Made by a program: the position numbers and the translations under genes. From Spirulina sp. CCY15215 (GTDB lineage Bacteria; Cyanobacteriota; Cyanobacteriia; Cyanobacteriales; Spirulinaceae), in contig NZ_JACSWA010000337.1 of assembly GCF_016888125.1 (NCBI RefSeq), positions 1-45,058 on the forward strand: a stretch of 45,058 bases of DNA. The letters run 5' to 3'. Positions 18,384 to 28,092 of this stretch are shown in pieces (the stretch's first letter is position 1; each line of letters begins with the position of its first letter). The notes below the pieces were generated by a model that made no database searches, had not been told where the DNA came from, and was given only the letters and a program-made list of their open reading frames with translations.

Positions 18384-20105
18384 ATGCCAGAAATTAAACC
18401 TCGTGATGTTCAAGTGTTCCCCATTGGCGCAGAAACAAGGGTGCTGCGATCGCGGACTTGGGACAGACTCAAGTTTGAAATTGAATATGCCCTACAAAAA
18501 GGCACAACTGCTAATTCTTACCTCATAGAAGGGGATAAAATCGCCCTTTTCGATCCTCCAGGTGAATCTTTTAGCGACATCTTTTTAAAGGCACTTCAAG
18601 ACCGTATCAATCTGCCAGAGATTGATTATATTATCTTGGGTCACGTTAACGCCAATCGTGCCAAAACCTTAACACTTTTACTGGATATTATTCCTGAAGT
18701 TACCCTTGTTTGTTCCAATCCTGGCGCGATCGCCCTTCGCAAACTTATTGAAGACCGAGACTTGAATATTCTCACCATTAAAGGAGAAGAAACCCTCGAT
18801 CTTGGTCAAGATCATCACCTCCAATTTATTCTCACCCCTAGTCCGAGATGGCCCGATCGCCTCGCCACCTACGACCCTAAAACCCAGATTCTCTACACGG
18901 ATAAACTCTTTGGGGCGCACGTTTGTAGCGATCAAATCTTTGATGAAGGTTGGACAGTTTACGCAGAAGACCGCCGCTATTATTTTGATTGTTTGATGGC
19001 ACCCCACGCAACCCAAGTGGGGACAGCTTTAAACAAATTTAACGAATATGAAGTTAAATTTTACGCCCCCGGCCACGGTCCCCTCGTGAAATATGGCTTC
19101 ACAGAACTCACAAATCTTTACCAAGAGTGGGTGGAAGAGCAGAAAAAAAAAGCGAATACCGTCGCCCTCATTTACGCATCGGCTTACGGCAATACGGCAA
19201 CCATCGCTCAAGCGATCGCCCGAGGTATCACCAAAGCCGGAGTCGCCGTCACCTCTCTCAATTGCGAGGTCGCCGAACCCGAGGAAATCAAAGCCGCCGT
19301 GGAAAAATCCGCCGGCTTTATTATGGGATCTCCTACTCTCGGCGGTCACGCCCCCACTCAAGTGCAAACCGCCCTCGGCATCGTTCTTTCCACCGCCGAT
19401 AAGAACAAATTAGCGGGGGTTTTTGGCTCTTTTGGCTGGAGTGGAGAGGCGATCGACATTTTAGAAGGAAAGTTCCGGGATGCGGGCTATCGCTTCGGAT
19501 TTGAACCGATCCGGGTTAAATTTAAACCCACCGATGCTATTCTCAAATATTGTGAGGAAGCGGGGACGGATTTTGCTCAACTGTTGCAGCGACAGGAGAA
19601 AAAACGCAAATCTACAGCCTCGGGGGGGGAGTCGGAGTCTGCCCGCACGGAACAAGCTGTGGGGCGAATTGTCGGCTCTTTATGCGTCGTTACGGCACAG
19701 AAAGGAGAACTTTCTAGCGCTATGTTAGCCTCTTGGGTATCTCAAGCCTCCTTTAATCCACCAGGATTAACTATGGCCGTTGCTAAAGATCGTGCTATTG
19801 AGAATTTAATGCAGACTGGCGATCGCTTTGTCCTCAATATTTTGCCGGAAGGAAATGCGATTCAAAAGCGATTTATGAAGAATTATACCCCAGGAGAAGA
19901 CCGTTTTGAGGATATTGAAAAAGAGGATGCAAGTAACGGTGGTTTTATTCTCAAAGATGCTTTAGCTTATGTAGAATGTCACGTTAGTAGTCGTATGGAG
20001 TGCGGCGATCATTGGGTAGTTTACGCAGTTACCGATACAGGTAAAGTGTTAGATGAGAAAGGCAAAACTGCTGTTCATTATCGCAAAACAGGGAGTTTTT
20101 ATTAA
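18384..20105 (+). CDS. flv1: Flavodiiron protein Flv1
   Basis: 573 aa, same three domains as Flv3. The first ligand motif has changed to HVNANR (residues 87-92): Glu to Asn, Asp to Asn and His to Arg, so the diiron site cannot form in the usual way. This degenerate site marks the Flv1 type. Opening segment IRSRTW/RLKFEIEYA-like (VLRSRTWDRLKFEIEYALQK) also matches Flv1. The linker before the reductase domain is Ser/Glu-rich (around residue 410). It is expected to act only as a partner of Flv3 in Mehler-like O2 photoreduction. Confidence 0.95.
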   Translation: MPEIKPRDVQVFPIGAETRVLRSRTWDRLKFEIEYALQKGTTANSYLIEGDKIALFDPPGESFSDIFLKALQDRINLPEIDYIILGHVNANRAKTLTLLLDIIPEVTLVCSNPGAIALRKLIEDRDLNILTIKGEETLDLGQDHHLQFILTPSPRWPDRLATYDPKTQILYTDKLFGAHVCSDQIFDEGWTVYAEDRRYYFDCLMAPHATQVGTALNKFNEYEVKFYAPGHGPLVKYGFTELTNLYQEWVEEQKKKANTVALIYASAYGNTATIAQAIARGITKAGVAVTSLNCEVAEPEEIKAAVEKSAGFIMGSPTLGGHAPTQVQTALGIVLSTADKNKLAGVFGSFGWSGEAIDILEGKFRDAGYRFGFEPIRVKFKPTDAILKYCEEAGTDFAQLLQRQEKKRKSTASGGESESARTEQAVGRIVGSLCVVTAQKGELSSAMLASWVSQASFNPPGLTMAVAKDRAIENLMQTGDRFVLNILPEGNAIQKRFMKNYTPGEDRFEDIEKEDASNGGFILKDALAYVECHVSSRMECGDHWVVYAVTDTGKVLDEKGKTAVHYRKTGSFY

Positions 20106-20128
20106 ACACAGATTTTTGATCAATTCTG

Positions 20129-20156
20129 GTAGTGACGTTACCTGCAACGTCACTAC
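20129..20156. repeat. 11-bp stem-loop after flv1
   Basis: GTAGTGACGTT (20129-20139) pairs perfectly with AACGTCACTAC (20146-20156) over a 6-base loop. No T-run follows. It may be a dispersed cyanobacterial intergenic repeat or a transcript-stabilising end for the flv operon. Confidence 0.6.
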
Positions 20157-20272
20157 AGAATAGGTTGGATGGGTTACAAATTTTATCAGAGGTAACAAAA
20201 ATTAAAAAATCCGATAGAATCAATACATTTCCAAAACCAATGATTTAATCATATCCGACAAAGGTAAGGTGC

Positions 20273-22099
20273 ATGAGAGCAATTTTCCTGGGAAAAAGCA
20301 GAAAACCCTTAACTATTTTGCAGTGGGTAATTTATTTAGGGGTTGCATTAACCATACTTCGAGGTCATTTTGCTTTTGCGAGTACCGATATTTTTGCCAT
20401 AAATTCTGAGGAATTAGAACAAAATAATTTATTCTCACAAAATCCCCTGAATATCCCTCAACCTTCAGATCTACAACCGCAACCCCCTTCTCCTCCTATC
20501 CCAGAAACTCCCATTCCTGTTTTAGAAGACCCTATTGAATTACCTACAGTCGATCGCCTATCCTGTCCAAAACCTACAGCAAATCCCGAGGGCGATCGCG
20601 ATACAATTGTTATTCAAGCCTTTGAATTCACTGGGAATACTGCTTTTGATGGCGATCGCTTGGCTCGAGAATTGGCAGGTTATACAAATATTCCGATTAC
20701 TTTTGCTCAATTATTACAGGCAAAATCCTGCCTGACTGACTTATATGTGAGAGAAGGTTATATTACCACAGGAGCATTTCTTCCCGCTAATTTGTCTCTC
20801 GGACAAGTTGAAGCGGCGATCGTTCCCATTAAGATTGTGGAAGGTCGTCTCAGTGAGATTAAAATTGACATTCAGGGTAGACTCGATCCCAGTTATATTC
20901 GCTCTCGGTTGCAACTCGCAACCCATCCCCCCCTACACCGCGATCGCCTCTTGGAAGCATTGAAACTCCTACAACTCGATCCCCTCATTCAGTCCCTGAG
21001 TGCGGAACTTGCGACTGGGATCGATCCCGGAACTAATGTACTGTATATCTCTGCGGTTGCGGCCAATCCTTGGACGATCGCCATCGATAGCAATAACAGT
21101 CGTTCCCCCAGTATAGGTAGTTTTCGGCGCGGTGCAAGTATCGGGAATGGGAATTTTATCGGCATCGGCGATCGCCTCGCTTTGACTTATAGTAACACCG
21201 ATGGGAGTAATAGTTTTGATATTAGTTATGCTCTCCCCTTGAGTCCTCACAATACGCTTTTGCAATTTAACTTCGGTACTGCAACCAGTACCATTATCGA
21301 ATCCCCTTTCGATCGCCTCAATATCGATGCAAGTTCCCAATATTATCAGCTTACCCTGCGCCATCCCCTCCAACAAACGCCAACAGAAGAATTAGCCCTT
21401 AGTGTTGTATTGTCTCATACTCGCGGCGCAACCACCCTTCAGGATATCCCTTTTCCTCTCTCTCCCGGTGCCGATATCGACGGGAAAACTAATATTACTG
21501 CATTGCGATTCATTCAAGAGTGGACGAAGCGGGATACTCAACAAGTTTTTGCTTTGCGATCGCAGTTTAGTTTGGGAATTGATGCGCTGGGGTCTACGAT
21601 TCAAAGGAGTAACCCCGATAGTAACTTTTTTGCTTGGCAGGGTCAAGGTCAATGGGTAAGACAATTAGGAACCAATACGACTGCTCCCACTATACTCCTG
21701 CGGGGCGGGGTGCAACTGTCCGATCGCCCTCTCCTTTCGGGGGAACAATTTGGTTTAGGAGGTTTTGGGAGTGTGCGAGGTTACAGACAAGATAGCTTAC
21801 TTACCGATAATGGTATTTTTGCGAGTGCAGAAATTCGCATTCCTATATTAAAATTAACAAAAGCACAAACTACTGTACAAATTATTCCTTTTATTGAGGG
21901 AGGAATGGGTTGGAATAGCGGTGATTCGGAAACTCCCGATCCGAATACTTTAGCCGCAGTTGGGGTAGGTTTACAAGTCCTACAAGGCGATCGCTTTAAC
22001 GCTCGTTTAGATTGGGGTTTACCTTTAGTTGATATCCTTTCTTCGGAGAGAACATGGCAAGAAAACGGCATCTACTTCTATATACAGTACAATTTTTAA
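20273..22099 (+). CDS. Two-partner secretion outer-membrane transporter (ShlB/FhaC/HecB family, TpsB)
   Basis: 608 aa. A signal-peptide-like hydrophobic segment lies near residues 17-37, then a Pro-rich linker (PQPPSPPIPETPIPV), a POTRA region (about 105-260; IVIQAFEFTGNTAFDGDRLA and LYVREGYITTGAFLPA), and a 16-strand-type barrel to the C-terminal aromatic residue. The family VRGY motif is intact in GGFGSVRGYRQDS. TpsB pores export large beta-helical TpsA proteins across the outer membrane. A TpsA candidate lies 10 kb away at 32106. The CHAT gene overlaps its end by 46 bp. Confidence 0.94.
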   Translation: MRAIFLGKSRKPLTILQWVIYLGVALTILRGHFAFASTDIFAINSEELEQNNLFSQNPLNIPQPSDLQPQPPSPPIPETPIPVLEDPIELPTVDRLSCPKPTANPEGDRDTIVIQAFEFTGNTAFDGDRLARELAGYTNIPITFAQLLQAKSCLTDLYVREGYITTGAFLPANLSLGQVEAAIVPIKIVEGRLSEIKIDIQGRLDPSYIRSRLQLATHPPLHRDRLLEALKLLQLDPLIQSLSAELATGIDPGTNVLYISAVAANPWTIAIDSNNSRSPSIGSFRRGASIGNGNFIGIGDRLALTYSNTDGSNSFDISYALPLSPHNTLLQFNFGTATSTIIESPFDRLNIDASSQYYQLTLRHPLQQTPTEELALSVVLSHTRGATTLQDIPFPLSPGADIDGKTNITALRFIQEWTKRDTQQVFALRSQFSLGIDALGSTIQRSNPDSNFFAWQGQGQWVRQLGTNTTAPTILLRGGVQLSDRPLLSGEQFGLGGFGSVRGYRQDSLLTDNGIFASAEIRIPILKLTKAQTTVQIIPFIEGGMGWNSGDSETPDPNTLAAVGVGLQVLQGDRFNARLDWGLPLVDILSSERTWQENGIYFYIQYNF

Positions 22100-24939
22100 A
22101 ACAATTTTCAAACATTTCTCGCTTATTTCTGAGTTGTGTTTTAGTGGGAATGAGTTTCTCTGTTTTAACAAGGGAAGTATTGGCTTCTGAGAACTTTATT
22201 TTACAAGGTCGTAGAGCTTATGAAGCCGGCAATTATGAAGCAGCGAGGGAGTATTTATTGCAAGCATTACCAGAAGCGGAAGATAATGCGATCGCACAGA
22301 TTACGATCTTGAGTAATTTATCTTCTATTTATCAGCAATTGGGAGATTGGGAGCAAGGGGAGGAGACTTTAAAACGTGCTGAGATTTTACTTAATAATGA
22401 ACCTCGTTCAACCCAAAAAACTGATCTCTTCGCTCAAATTCAAACTTTATCAGGTCAATTAGCCTTTTTGCAAGGACACAGCGATCGCGCTTTGGAAGCA
22501 TGGAAACAAGCTGAGGAAAGTTATCGGGAAATCGAACAAATTCAAGGACAGATCGAAAGCAAAGTTTATCAAACAATTGCTTTACAAGAATTGGGATTTT
22601 ATCGAGAAGCATTAAAGATACTTTTATCCCTCTTTCCGCAAGTTTCTTCTGAAGACAGACTTTTACAAGGGAAAGTATTTCATCAACTGGGTAATACAAT
22701 TCGGGTGGTGGGAAAAGTGGAGGCTTTAGAGCAGTATAACTTATTCGATCGCCAAGGTGATTCGGAAGAAGAGAAAGATTATTTGCAAGTCTCTGAAGTA
22801 TTTTTAAACAAGAGTCTCGAAATTACGAATCAATTGGGACAAAATTCAGATCGTGCCGATATTTTACTAGATTTAGGCAATACAATCTTTGCTCAATATT
22901 ATCGGCTTAAAGATGACTTTTATCGGCGTTATACTCTTGAAAATAAAGACGATATTCCTTTTAAACGCCAACTTAAAGAACAAATTATACTCCTCGATCG
23001 CGCCCTAAATTATTACCAACAAGTTCAAAAAATCGACAATATTTTGCCAGAGGTGAAACAACAAGCGCGTTTGAATGCGATCGATCTGATGTTGGAATTT
23101 TACCCTCGACAACAGAAAGAAGATTTTGCGCTGTTAGGAGGGTTTTCCGAACTGCAAGAACTTCAGAATCATTCTGATGTCTTCTTGGCAGAATTAACGG
23201 CATTAGAAGCGGATATATCTACTCTTCCTCTGTCCCAAACGCATCTCAAAATGCAGTTAAAATTGATTCATCAACGGATTCAATGGTACAAACTAACAGG
23301 AGAAGAAATTTCCCTACCACAGTTCGAGCAATTGTTACAGAAAGCAGAAAAACAGGCTCAAGAATTGCAGAGCGATCGCGACTATTCTTATGTTAAAGGA
23401 TATCGAGGATATTGGCAAGAATTGCAGGGAAATTTAGAGACAGCGCAGCAGTTAACGGAAGAAGCAATTTTACTGACTGAAAAGATTCGCGCTCCCGAAG
23501 TACGTTATCTTTGGGAATGGCAATTGGGGCGAATTTTAGCAGCAGAAAGTGTACAAAAACCCTATAAAACTGATTCTGCGATCGCAGCTTATCGATCTGC
23601 CTTGAACAATTTGGATCGGGTACGCGAAGATATTATTAGCTTAAAAAATCCCGATTTTCGCTTTCTGTTTCGGGATGATGTCGAACCTATTTATCGCGAA
23701 TTTGCGGCGCTTTTATTGCGTTTTCCTACATCTTTAGAAGTAGCGCAAAAACAGGATGATCAGAAGAGAGAGGAGGCGATCGCCCCCGAAAAAGTACAAG
23801 AAGCTATTTCCGTTATTGAACGCTTGCAAGTCGCCGAATTAGAAGACTATTTACGCTGTAATTTACAACAGCGATCGCAAACTTCTTTAGAGCAGTATTT
23901 AACCCGAAATTCTCAAGCTAAGGCTGCATCAATTTATCCAATTTTATTAGGCGATCGCCTAAGAATTATTGCCCAACTACCAGACCAAAAAGCCCCAATT
24001 TATTATACACATCCTGAACCAATTTCTCGTCAAGAAATGTACGAAAAAATAGACCAACTTAGAAGAGCAATTAGTGAGAAAAAATTCTCTAAAAATAATA
24101 CAATATTTAGCGAAATTTACAATCTATTATTGGGAGGAATTGAGACAAAATTAGAAGCAAGTGGTGTTAAAAGTTTAGTTTTTGTCATGGATAGCGAATT
24201 GCGAAATATTCCCTTAGCTTCCCTCTACGATGGTGAAAAATATGTAATCGAACGCTATAATCTTTCCCTCAATATTGGTTTAGAAGTCGCAGAAAATAAG
24301 CCTTTAATTTGGTCAGAAACCCCTATTTTAGCAGCCGGAATCAGTGAAAGAAATCTGAATAAAAAACCCCTCCCTTATGTTAAAGAAGAACTCGAATTTA
24401 TTAAGAACTACTTTGATCGCGCAGAAATTCTGCTGAATGGAGAATTTACAATTTCCACCTTACAAGATAAAATTAACCAGAATCCCTTTGCGATCGTCCA
24501 TTTAGCAACACACGGAATATTCAGTTCAAATCCTGATGAAACTGTTCTTTTTGCTTCCGGAGAAACCATTCATTTAAATCAATTGAGTCAGCTATTATCT
24601 AGCCAACAAGAACAGCAAGAACAGGCGATCGAATTATTAGTTTTGAGTGCTTGTGAAACCGCAGTAGGAGACAAACGCGCTACCCTAGGAATTGCTGGAA
24701 TTGCTACTCAAGCGGGAGCAAAAAGCACCCTAGCCACATTATTTACGGTTGATGACGAACCGACTGCACAATTAATGGAAACATTCTATAAAAAACTCAA
24801 TACTTCCCATATTTCCAAAGCAGAAGCCTTGCGTCAAGCGCAATTAAGTTTGTTACAAGGAGATCATTCAGGAGATGATTCAGAATATCAGAAACCTTAT
24901 TATTGGTCGTCTTATATTCTGGTTGGTAATTGGCAATAA
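22054..24939 (+). CDS. Exported TPR-CHAT domain protein
   Basis: 961 aa. The ATG lies inside tpsB but has a good ribosome-binding site (CGGAGAG, 3 nt upstream), and the resulting N-terminus makes a signal peptide (LFLSCVLVGMSFSVLTREVLA). TPR-type helical repeats run from about residue 50 to 560, starting AYEAGNYEAAREYLLQALPE. The C-terminal CHAT domain (about 670-961) keeps the caspase-like pair: His820 in HLATHG and Cys867 in LSACETAVG. It is likely a periplasmic or surface cysteine protease. Overlap with tpsB suggests translational coupling and a role in handling the secreted TpsA protein, which is inference. Confidence 0.93.
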   Translation: MARKRHLLLYTVQFLKQFSNISRLFLSCVLVGMSFSVLTREVLASENFILQGRRAYEAGNYEAAREYLLQALPEAEDNAIAQITILSNLSSIYQQLGDWEQGEETLKRAEILLNNEPRSTQKTDLFAQIQTLSGQLAFLQGHSDRALEAWKQAEESYREIEQIQGQIESKVYQTIALQELGFYREALKILLSLFPQVSSEDRLLQGKVFHQLGNTIRVVGKVEALEQYNLFDRQGDSEEEKDYLQVSEVFLNKSLEITNQLGQNSDRADILLDLGNTIFAQYYRLKDDFYRRYTLENKDDIPFKRQLKEQIILLDRALNYYQQVQKIDNILPEVKQQARLNAIDLMLEFYPRQQKEDFALLGGFSELQELQNHSDVFLAELTALEADISTLPLSQTHLKMQLKLIHQRIQWYKLTGEEISLPQFEQLLQKAEKQAQELQSDRDYSYVKGYRGYWQELQGNLETAQQLTEEAILLTEKIRAPEVRYLWEWQLGRILAAESVQKPYKTDSAIAAYRSALNNLDRVREDIISLKNPDFRFLFRDDVEPIYREFAALLLRFPTSLEVAQKQDDQKREEAIAPEKVQEAISVIERLQVAELEDYLRCNLQQRSQTSLEQYLTRNSQAKAASIYPILLGDRLRIIAQLPDQKAPIYYTHPEPISRQEMYEKIDQLRRAISEKKFSKNNTIFSEIYNLLLGGIETKLEASGVKSLVFVMDSELRNIPLASLYDGEKYVIERYNLSLNIGLEVAENKPLIWSETPILAAGISERNLNKKPLPYVKEELEFIKNYFDRAEILLNGEFTISTLQDKINQNPFAIVHLATHGIFSSNPDETVLFASGETIHLNQLSQLLSSQQEQQEQAIELLVLSACETAVGDKRATLGIAGIATQAGAKSTLATLFTVDDEPTAQLMETFYKKLNTSHISKAEALRQAQLSLLQGDHSGDDSEYQKPYYWSSYILVGNWQ

Positions 24940-25010
24940 ATAGAGAGTTAAAAATAAATTATGTAATCTTAAATCAAGCGATCGCTAAATAATTAAGTTG
25001 TTCTTCACAT

Positions 25011-25709
25011 TTAATTTTCAGGAGTCGAAATCCCATCGGCGATCGCATCATACCCTAATTCGCGTAAGATTTCAATCCAAGCATTTTTACGGGTTTGAGG
25101 GTCTTCTATTGCAGCAATTTCTGCAAGGTGATCGTAAAGGCGATCGCCAGACACATTTTCTGATCGTTGAACCCATGCAGAAATAGAGTCTTGTTGCAGG
25201 CGATCGGCTTCTTCGGTACAGTAGACATCTAAGAATAAATACCAGCGATACCATTGTCCCATTTCTAAGGTATTTTCTGACTCCTCGAGAGAGAGAGGAA
25301 CAAGACCGGGAGTTTTCCCTAAAGTATTAAGAGATAATCGTTCTTCGTAAATAATCTCCTCTTCATTTTGAGTACGAACTGATAGTTTTGCTCTCGATAA
25401 TTGCTCTCTCGTGTAAGGAATATAAACCCACAAAATCGGACGTTCTGCACTTGTTTTTCCCCAGTTAGAACCCACTTCAGAATTGTTTTGATTGATAACA
25501 ATAGGAGTGAGATTCAGATTGGATTCATCACAAGGATTACGTTCTCCTTTGCCTACGGTTGGAGGATTACCATTTTCGTCCACAGTAACAATGAGTTGAC
25601 GAAAATGATTTTCTAGACTTGGTAGAGAATCTAAAGGTATAAAAGTGGAAAAATTAGAAATTGTCCACGGAAAAATCATCATAAAGGACACAAAATATTG
25701 TTTATTCAT
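25011..25709 (-). CDS. DUF928 family exported protein
   Basis: About 232 aa from the ATG at 25709, which overlaps the end of the upstream CHAT-CHASE2 gene by 8 bp (coupled translation); a longer open frame runs to 25808. A hydrophobic N-terminus (YFVSFMMIFPWTISNFSTFI) looks like a signal peptide. The DUF928 hallmarks are present: RPILWVYIPYTREQLSRA, GLVPLSLEESENTLEMGQWY followed by a Trp/Tyr stretch and Cys, then AWVQRSE. Function unknown. It is the last gene of the minus-strand operon and converges on the CHAT gene of the tpsB operon. Confidence 0.85.
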   Translation of the reverse strand: MNKQYFVSFMMIFPWTISNFSTFIPLDSLPSLENHFRQLIVTVDENGNPPTVGKGERNPCDESNLNLTPIVINQNNSEVGSNWGKTSAERPILWVYIPYTREQLSRAKLSVRTQNEEEIIYEERLSLNTLGKTPGLVPLSLEESENTLEMGQWYRWYLFLDVYCTEEADRLQQDSISAWVQRSENVSGDRLYDHLAEIAAIEDPQTRKNAWIEILRELGYDAIADGISTPEN

Positions 25710-28056
25710 GTTGTTTATTTTTGATAAAATGAAGAAAAATGGTGAATAAAGTTGGAGTGAGAATGATGCCAAAACAAACAGGTAAAATAGGAATCCAAAA
25801 TCCGACAATTAGAGCTTTGTATCCTATAAAAAATAATAACCCGATCGCAGAACATAAAACAAAAAATTTATATTTATTTTTGAGCCTCCAAATTATAGAT
25901 AATCCTCCGATTGATACTCCAAATAAAATCAAAATATTTTCGTATATTTGAGGAATTCCTCGTAAAATTGGTCGTTTATCAAGTACAGCACTAATTAACT
26001 GGCTGGCCATCTGTGCTTGGATGATTGTATTGGATAGACCTTCAGATTTATTGTAGGGTGTAGGATAAAGTTCGCTGATGCTGCGATCGCGGCCAATAAG
26101 AATAATTTTATCCCGCACTAAATCAGCCATTTTAGCATCTCGCGCCCCACTAATAATATCAGTTAAACTGACTTCTTGAGGATTAGTAGCGCGATAATTA
26201 ATCAAAATCTGAAATCCTGCTGCTTCAGCCTGAGAAAGTTGATAGCCTCCTAGAGTGGGAGTTAATCTATCGAATGTTATATCACCGAGTTGTATGCGAT
26301 CGGGTGTAATTTTAGAGGCTTCTTTTTGCAAATAATGTTGGGCAATTTCAAGACTGAAACCATGAGATACATTGCATAAAGGTGAGGATTTTTTAGCAAT
26401 AATTTGACGGCGAATGATATCATCTGGCTCGTCAATTAAGTTGGAAAAACCGACACGATTTAAGGGTATTATTGAAGGAGGCGAAATAGAGATTGAGTCT
26501 TGATTGGTGCTATGACAAGAGACCAGAAAATGAGGATATTGTAAAAGGTCTGCATTTCGTTTTGAATCGTAGGCAAAATCATGAATATTCAAGGCAACAA
26601 CTCGGGGTTGATACGGTTTCACTTTTTGCCAGAATAATTCAAGCGCTTCTGGAGATAAAGAATCACGACGATTCATGCCTAAATTATCTTGGTAAGCGAG
26701 ATCGTTTTCCCCAATTGTTACTAAAAGAAAGCGATCGTCCCTCGGTTCCGCAGGGCGCGATCGCAGCATAAAATCAAAATGATTGAATTCCCATCCTTGC
26801 AACCAACCAAGCGATCGCACCCCCATAATTAAACCCGCAACCCCCAAACTGAGCAGAATGGGTAAGAAAGGGGAAGTTTTCTGCTCTTTATCCCCCTTTA
26901 TTTCCTCAACTCTCTCAACTTCCCTCTCATATAAATCCTGCCAAATAGGCGGCACAGAATTGGGAGTTTGACAGATAACTGGTAGCCAACTCGCACAGGG
27001 AAAATCTGAGTCTAACTCGTCGTGGAGTCGCTGCTTGGCTTCTCTGACAGCACTGTAAAAAGAGGAACCGGCTGAAAAATTACGCAGAAAATGAGTGAGG
27101 AACTTTTGCGCGACCAAATCCGGCACTAACTCCCGCATGACAATCATTTGGGGAATTTGCAGATCGTCCAGGCGATCGGAAAGCCCCAACCCATCGCAAG
27201 AGTTAAAAATAGCTAATTGTAGCCCGCGATCGACCGCTTTTTTCAACCCAAACCAAAGCTCATCAATACTCAAACTCTCCGACTCATTTAGATAAATGCG
27301 TCCCGTTTCTCCCTCGGTTTCACTATGTCCGGCAAAGAAGATAATATCCCACGCATTCTCCCAAATTTGCTCCACTACGGTGCTTCTTTGGGGGCAAACG
27401 AGAAAAATGACCTCGGCATCGGGTAACGCCTCCAATAAGCTGCGATCGCGCTTGATATCAATGCCCTCATCGTGACCCAAAATCGCCAAAATGCGAACTT
27501 TAGCGCCGCGATGGAGAGGAGGAAAAAACTCTCGGGCTTTTAACTCCGGGGGACTGAGAGCGGTTTCCGCATGGGGATAATGCTGGAATAAATTCCATTC
27601 TTGCCAGGGGATTTTTTGCAGTTGGCGATCTTCTGTGCGAATGAGAAAGCGAATTTCTTCCTCGGGTTGCAGATGCGATCGCAATTGTTTTTCAATGGAG
27701 CGAAACTCTTCACTATCCAGCCATTGATTGAGGGAAACCCCTAATTCTCGAGCAGAAAGGCGACATTCTTCGATTTGGCGATCGCGAGACTTGCGATGGA
27801 CAATCTTCTGCGGTTTGATCCGAAAGGCGCGATCGTCGGTTTTGCGTCGATAGGGCGCTCCCAGACTGCGATATTTTTCTTGCCAATGCTGATGTAAAAT
27901 GCGAAGAAGTTCGCGATTCTGGGGAAGTCTCGACTTTAAACGCGCAGGAAGCAGAGAAGAAGAATTAAGCGCGACATTCTCTCGATAAATTTCCAGAGTG
28001 ATGCGGAATCCTTGCTCAAAAGTACCATCGAGTTCGAGAACAACTAATTTACTCAT
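25702..28056 (-). CDS. CHAT-CHASE2 transmembrane protein
   Basis: 784 aa. The N-terminal region (1-130) is soluble and charged. A CHAT protease-like domain spans about 140-370 with His244 (FFAGHSETEG) and Cys287 (FNSCDGLG). A membrane helix at about 395-415 is followed by a CHASE2 extracytoplasmic sensor domain (about 415-690, starting FDFMLRSRPAEPRDDRFLLV) and three helices at the C-terminus (about 705-780). It reads like a sensor whose outer CHASE2 domain controls a cytoplasmic caspase-like protease; no kinase or cyclase output is attached. Third gene of the operon, 36 bp after the DUF1822 gene. Confidence 0.9.
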   Translation of the reverse strand: MSKLVVLELDGTFEQGFRITLEIYRENVALNSSSLLPARLKSRLPQNRELLRILHQHWQEKYRSLGAPYRRKTDDRAFRIKPQKIVHRKSRDRQIEECRLSARELGVSLNQWLDSEEFRSIEKQLRSHLQPEEEIRFLIRTEDRQLQKIPWQEWNLFQHYPHAETALSPPELKAREFFPPLHRGAKVRILAILGHDEGIDIKRDRSLLEALPDAEVIFLVCPQRSTVVEQIWENAWDIIFFAGHSETEGETGRIYLNESESLSIDELWFGLKKAVDRGLQLAIFNSCDGLGLSDRLDDLQIPQMIVMRELVPDLVAQKFLTHFLRNFSAGSSFYSAVREAKQRLHDELDSDFPCASWLPVICQTPNSVPPIWQDLYEREVERVEEIKGDKEQKTSPFLPILLSLGVAGLIMGVRSLGWLQGWEFNHFDFMLRSRPAEPRDDRFLLVTIGENDLAYQDNLGMNRRDSLSPEALELFWQKVKPYQPRVVALNIHDFAYDSKRNADLLQYPHFLVSCHSTNQDSISISPPSIIPLNRVGFSNLIDEPDDIIRRQIIAKKSSPLCNVSHGFSLEIAQHYLQKEASKITPDRIQLGDITFDRLTPTLGGYQLSQAEAAGFQILINYRATNPQEVSLTDIISGARDAKMADLVRDKIILIGRDRSISELYPTPYNKSEGLSNTIIQAQMASQLISAVLDKRPILRGIPQIYENILILFGVSIGGLSIIWRLKNKYKFFVLCSAIGLLFFIGYKALIVGFWIPILPVCFGIILTPTLFTIFLHFIKNKQHE

Positions 28057-28092
28057 AGCAGAAAAGAGAAACAGAGAGAAAACTGGGACAGA

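Noticed and set aside
16621-20105. flv4-flv2 operon
   Set aside because: No small membrane gene lies between, and both sequences match the Flv3 and Flv1 types from memory.
20129-20156. Stem-loop after flv1 as a rho-independent terminator
   Set aside because: A strong stem but no T-run on either side.
25011-25808. Longer DUF928 start at 25808
   Set aside because: The extra 33 residues overlap the CHAT-CHASE2 gene by over 100 bp and place a second hydrophobic stretch before the signal peptide; the ATG at 25709 is simpler.
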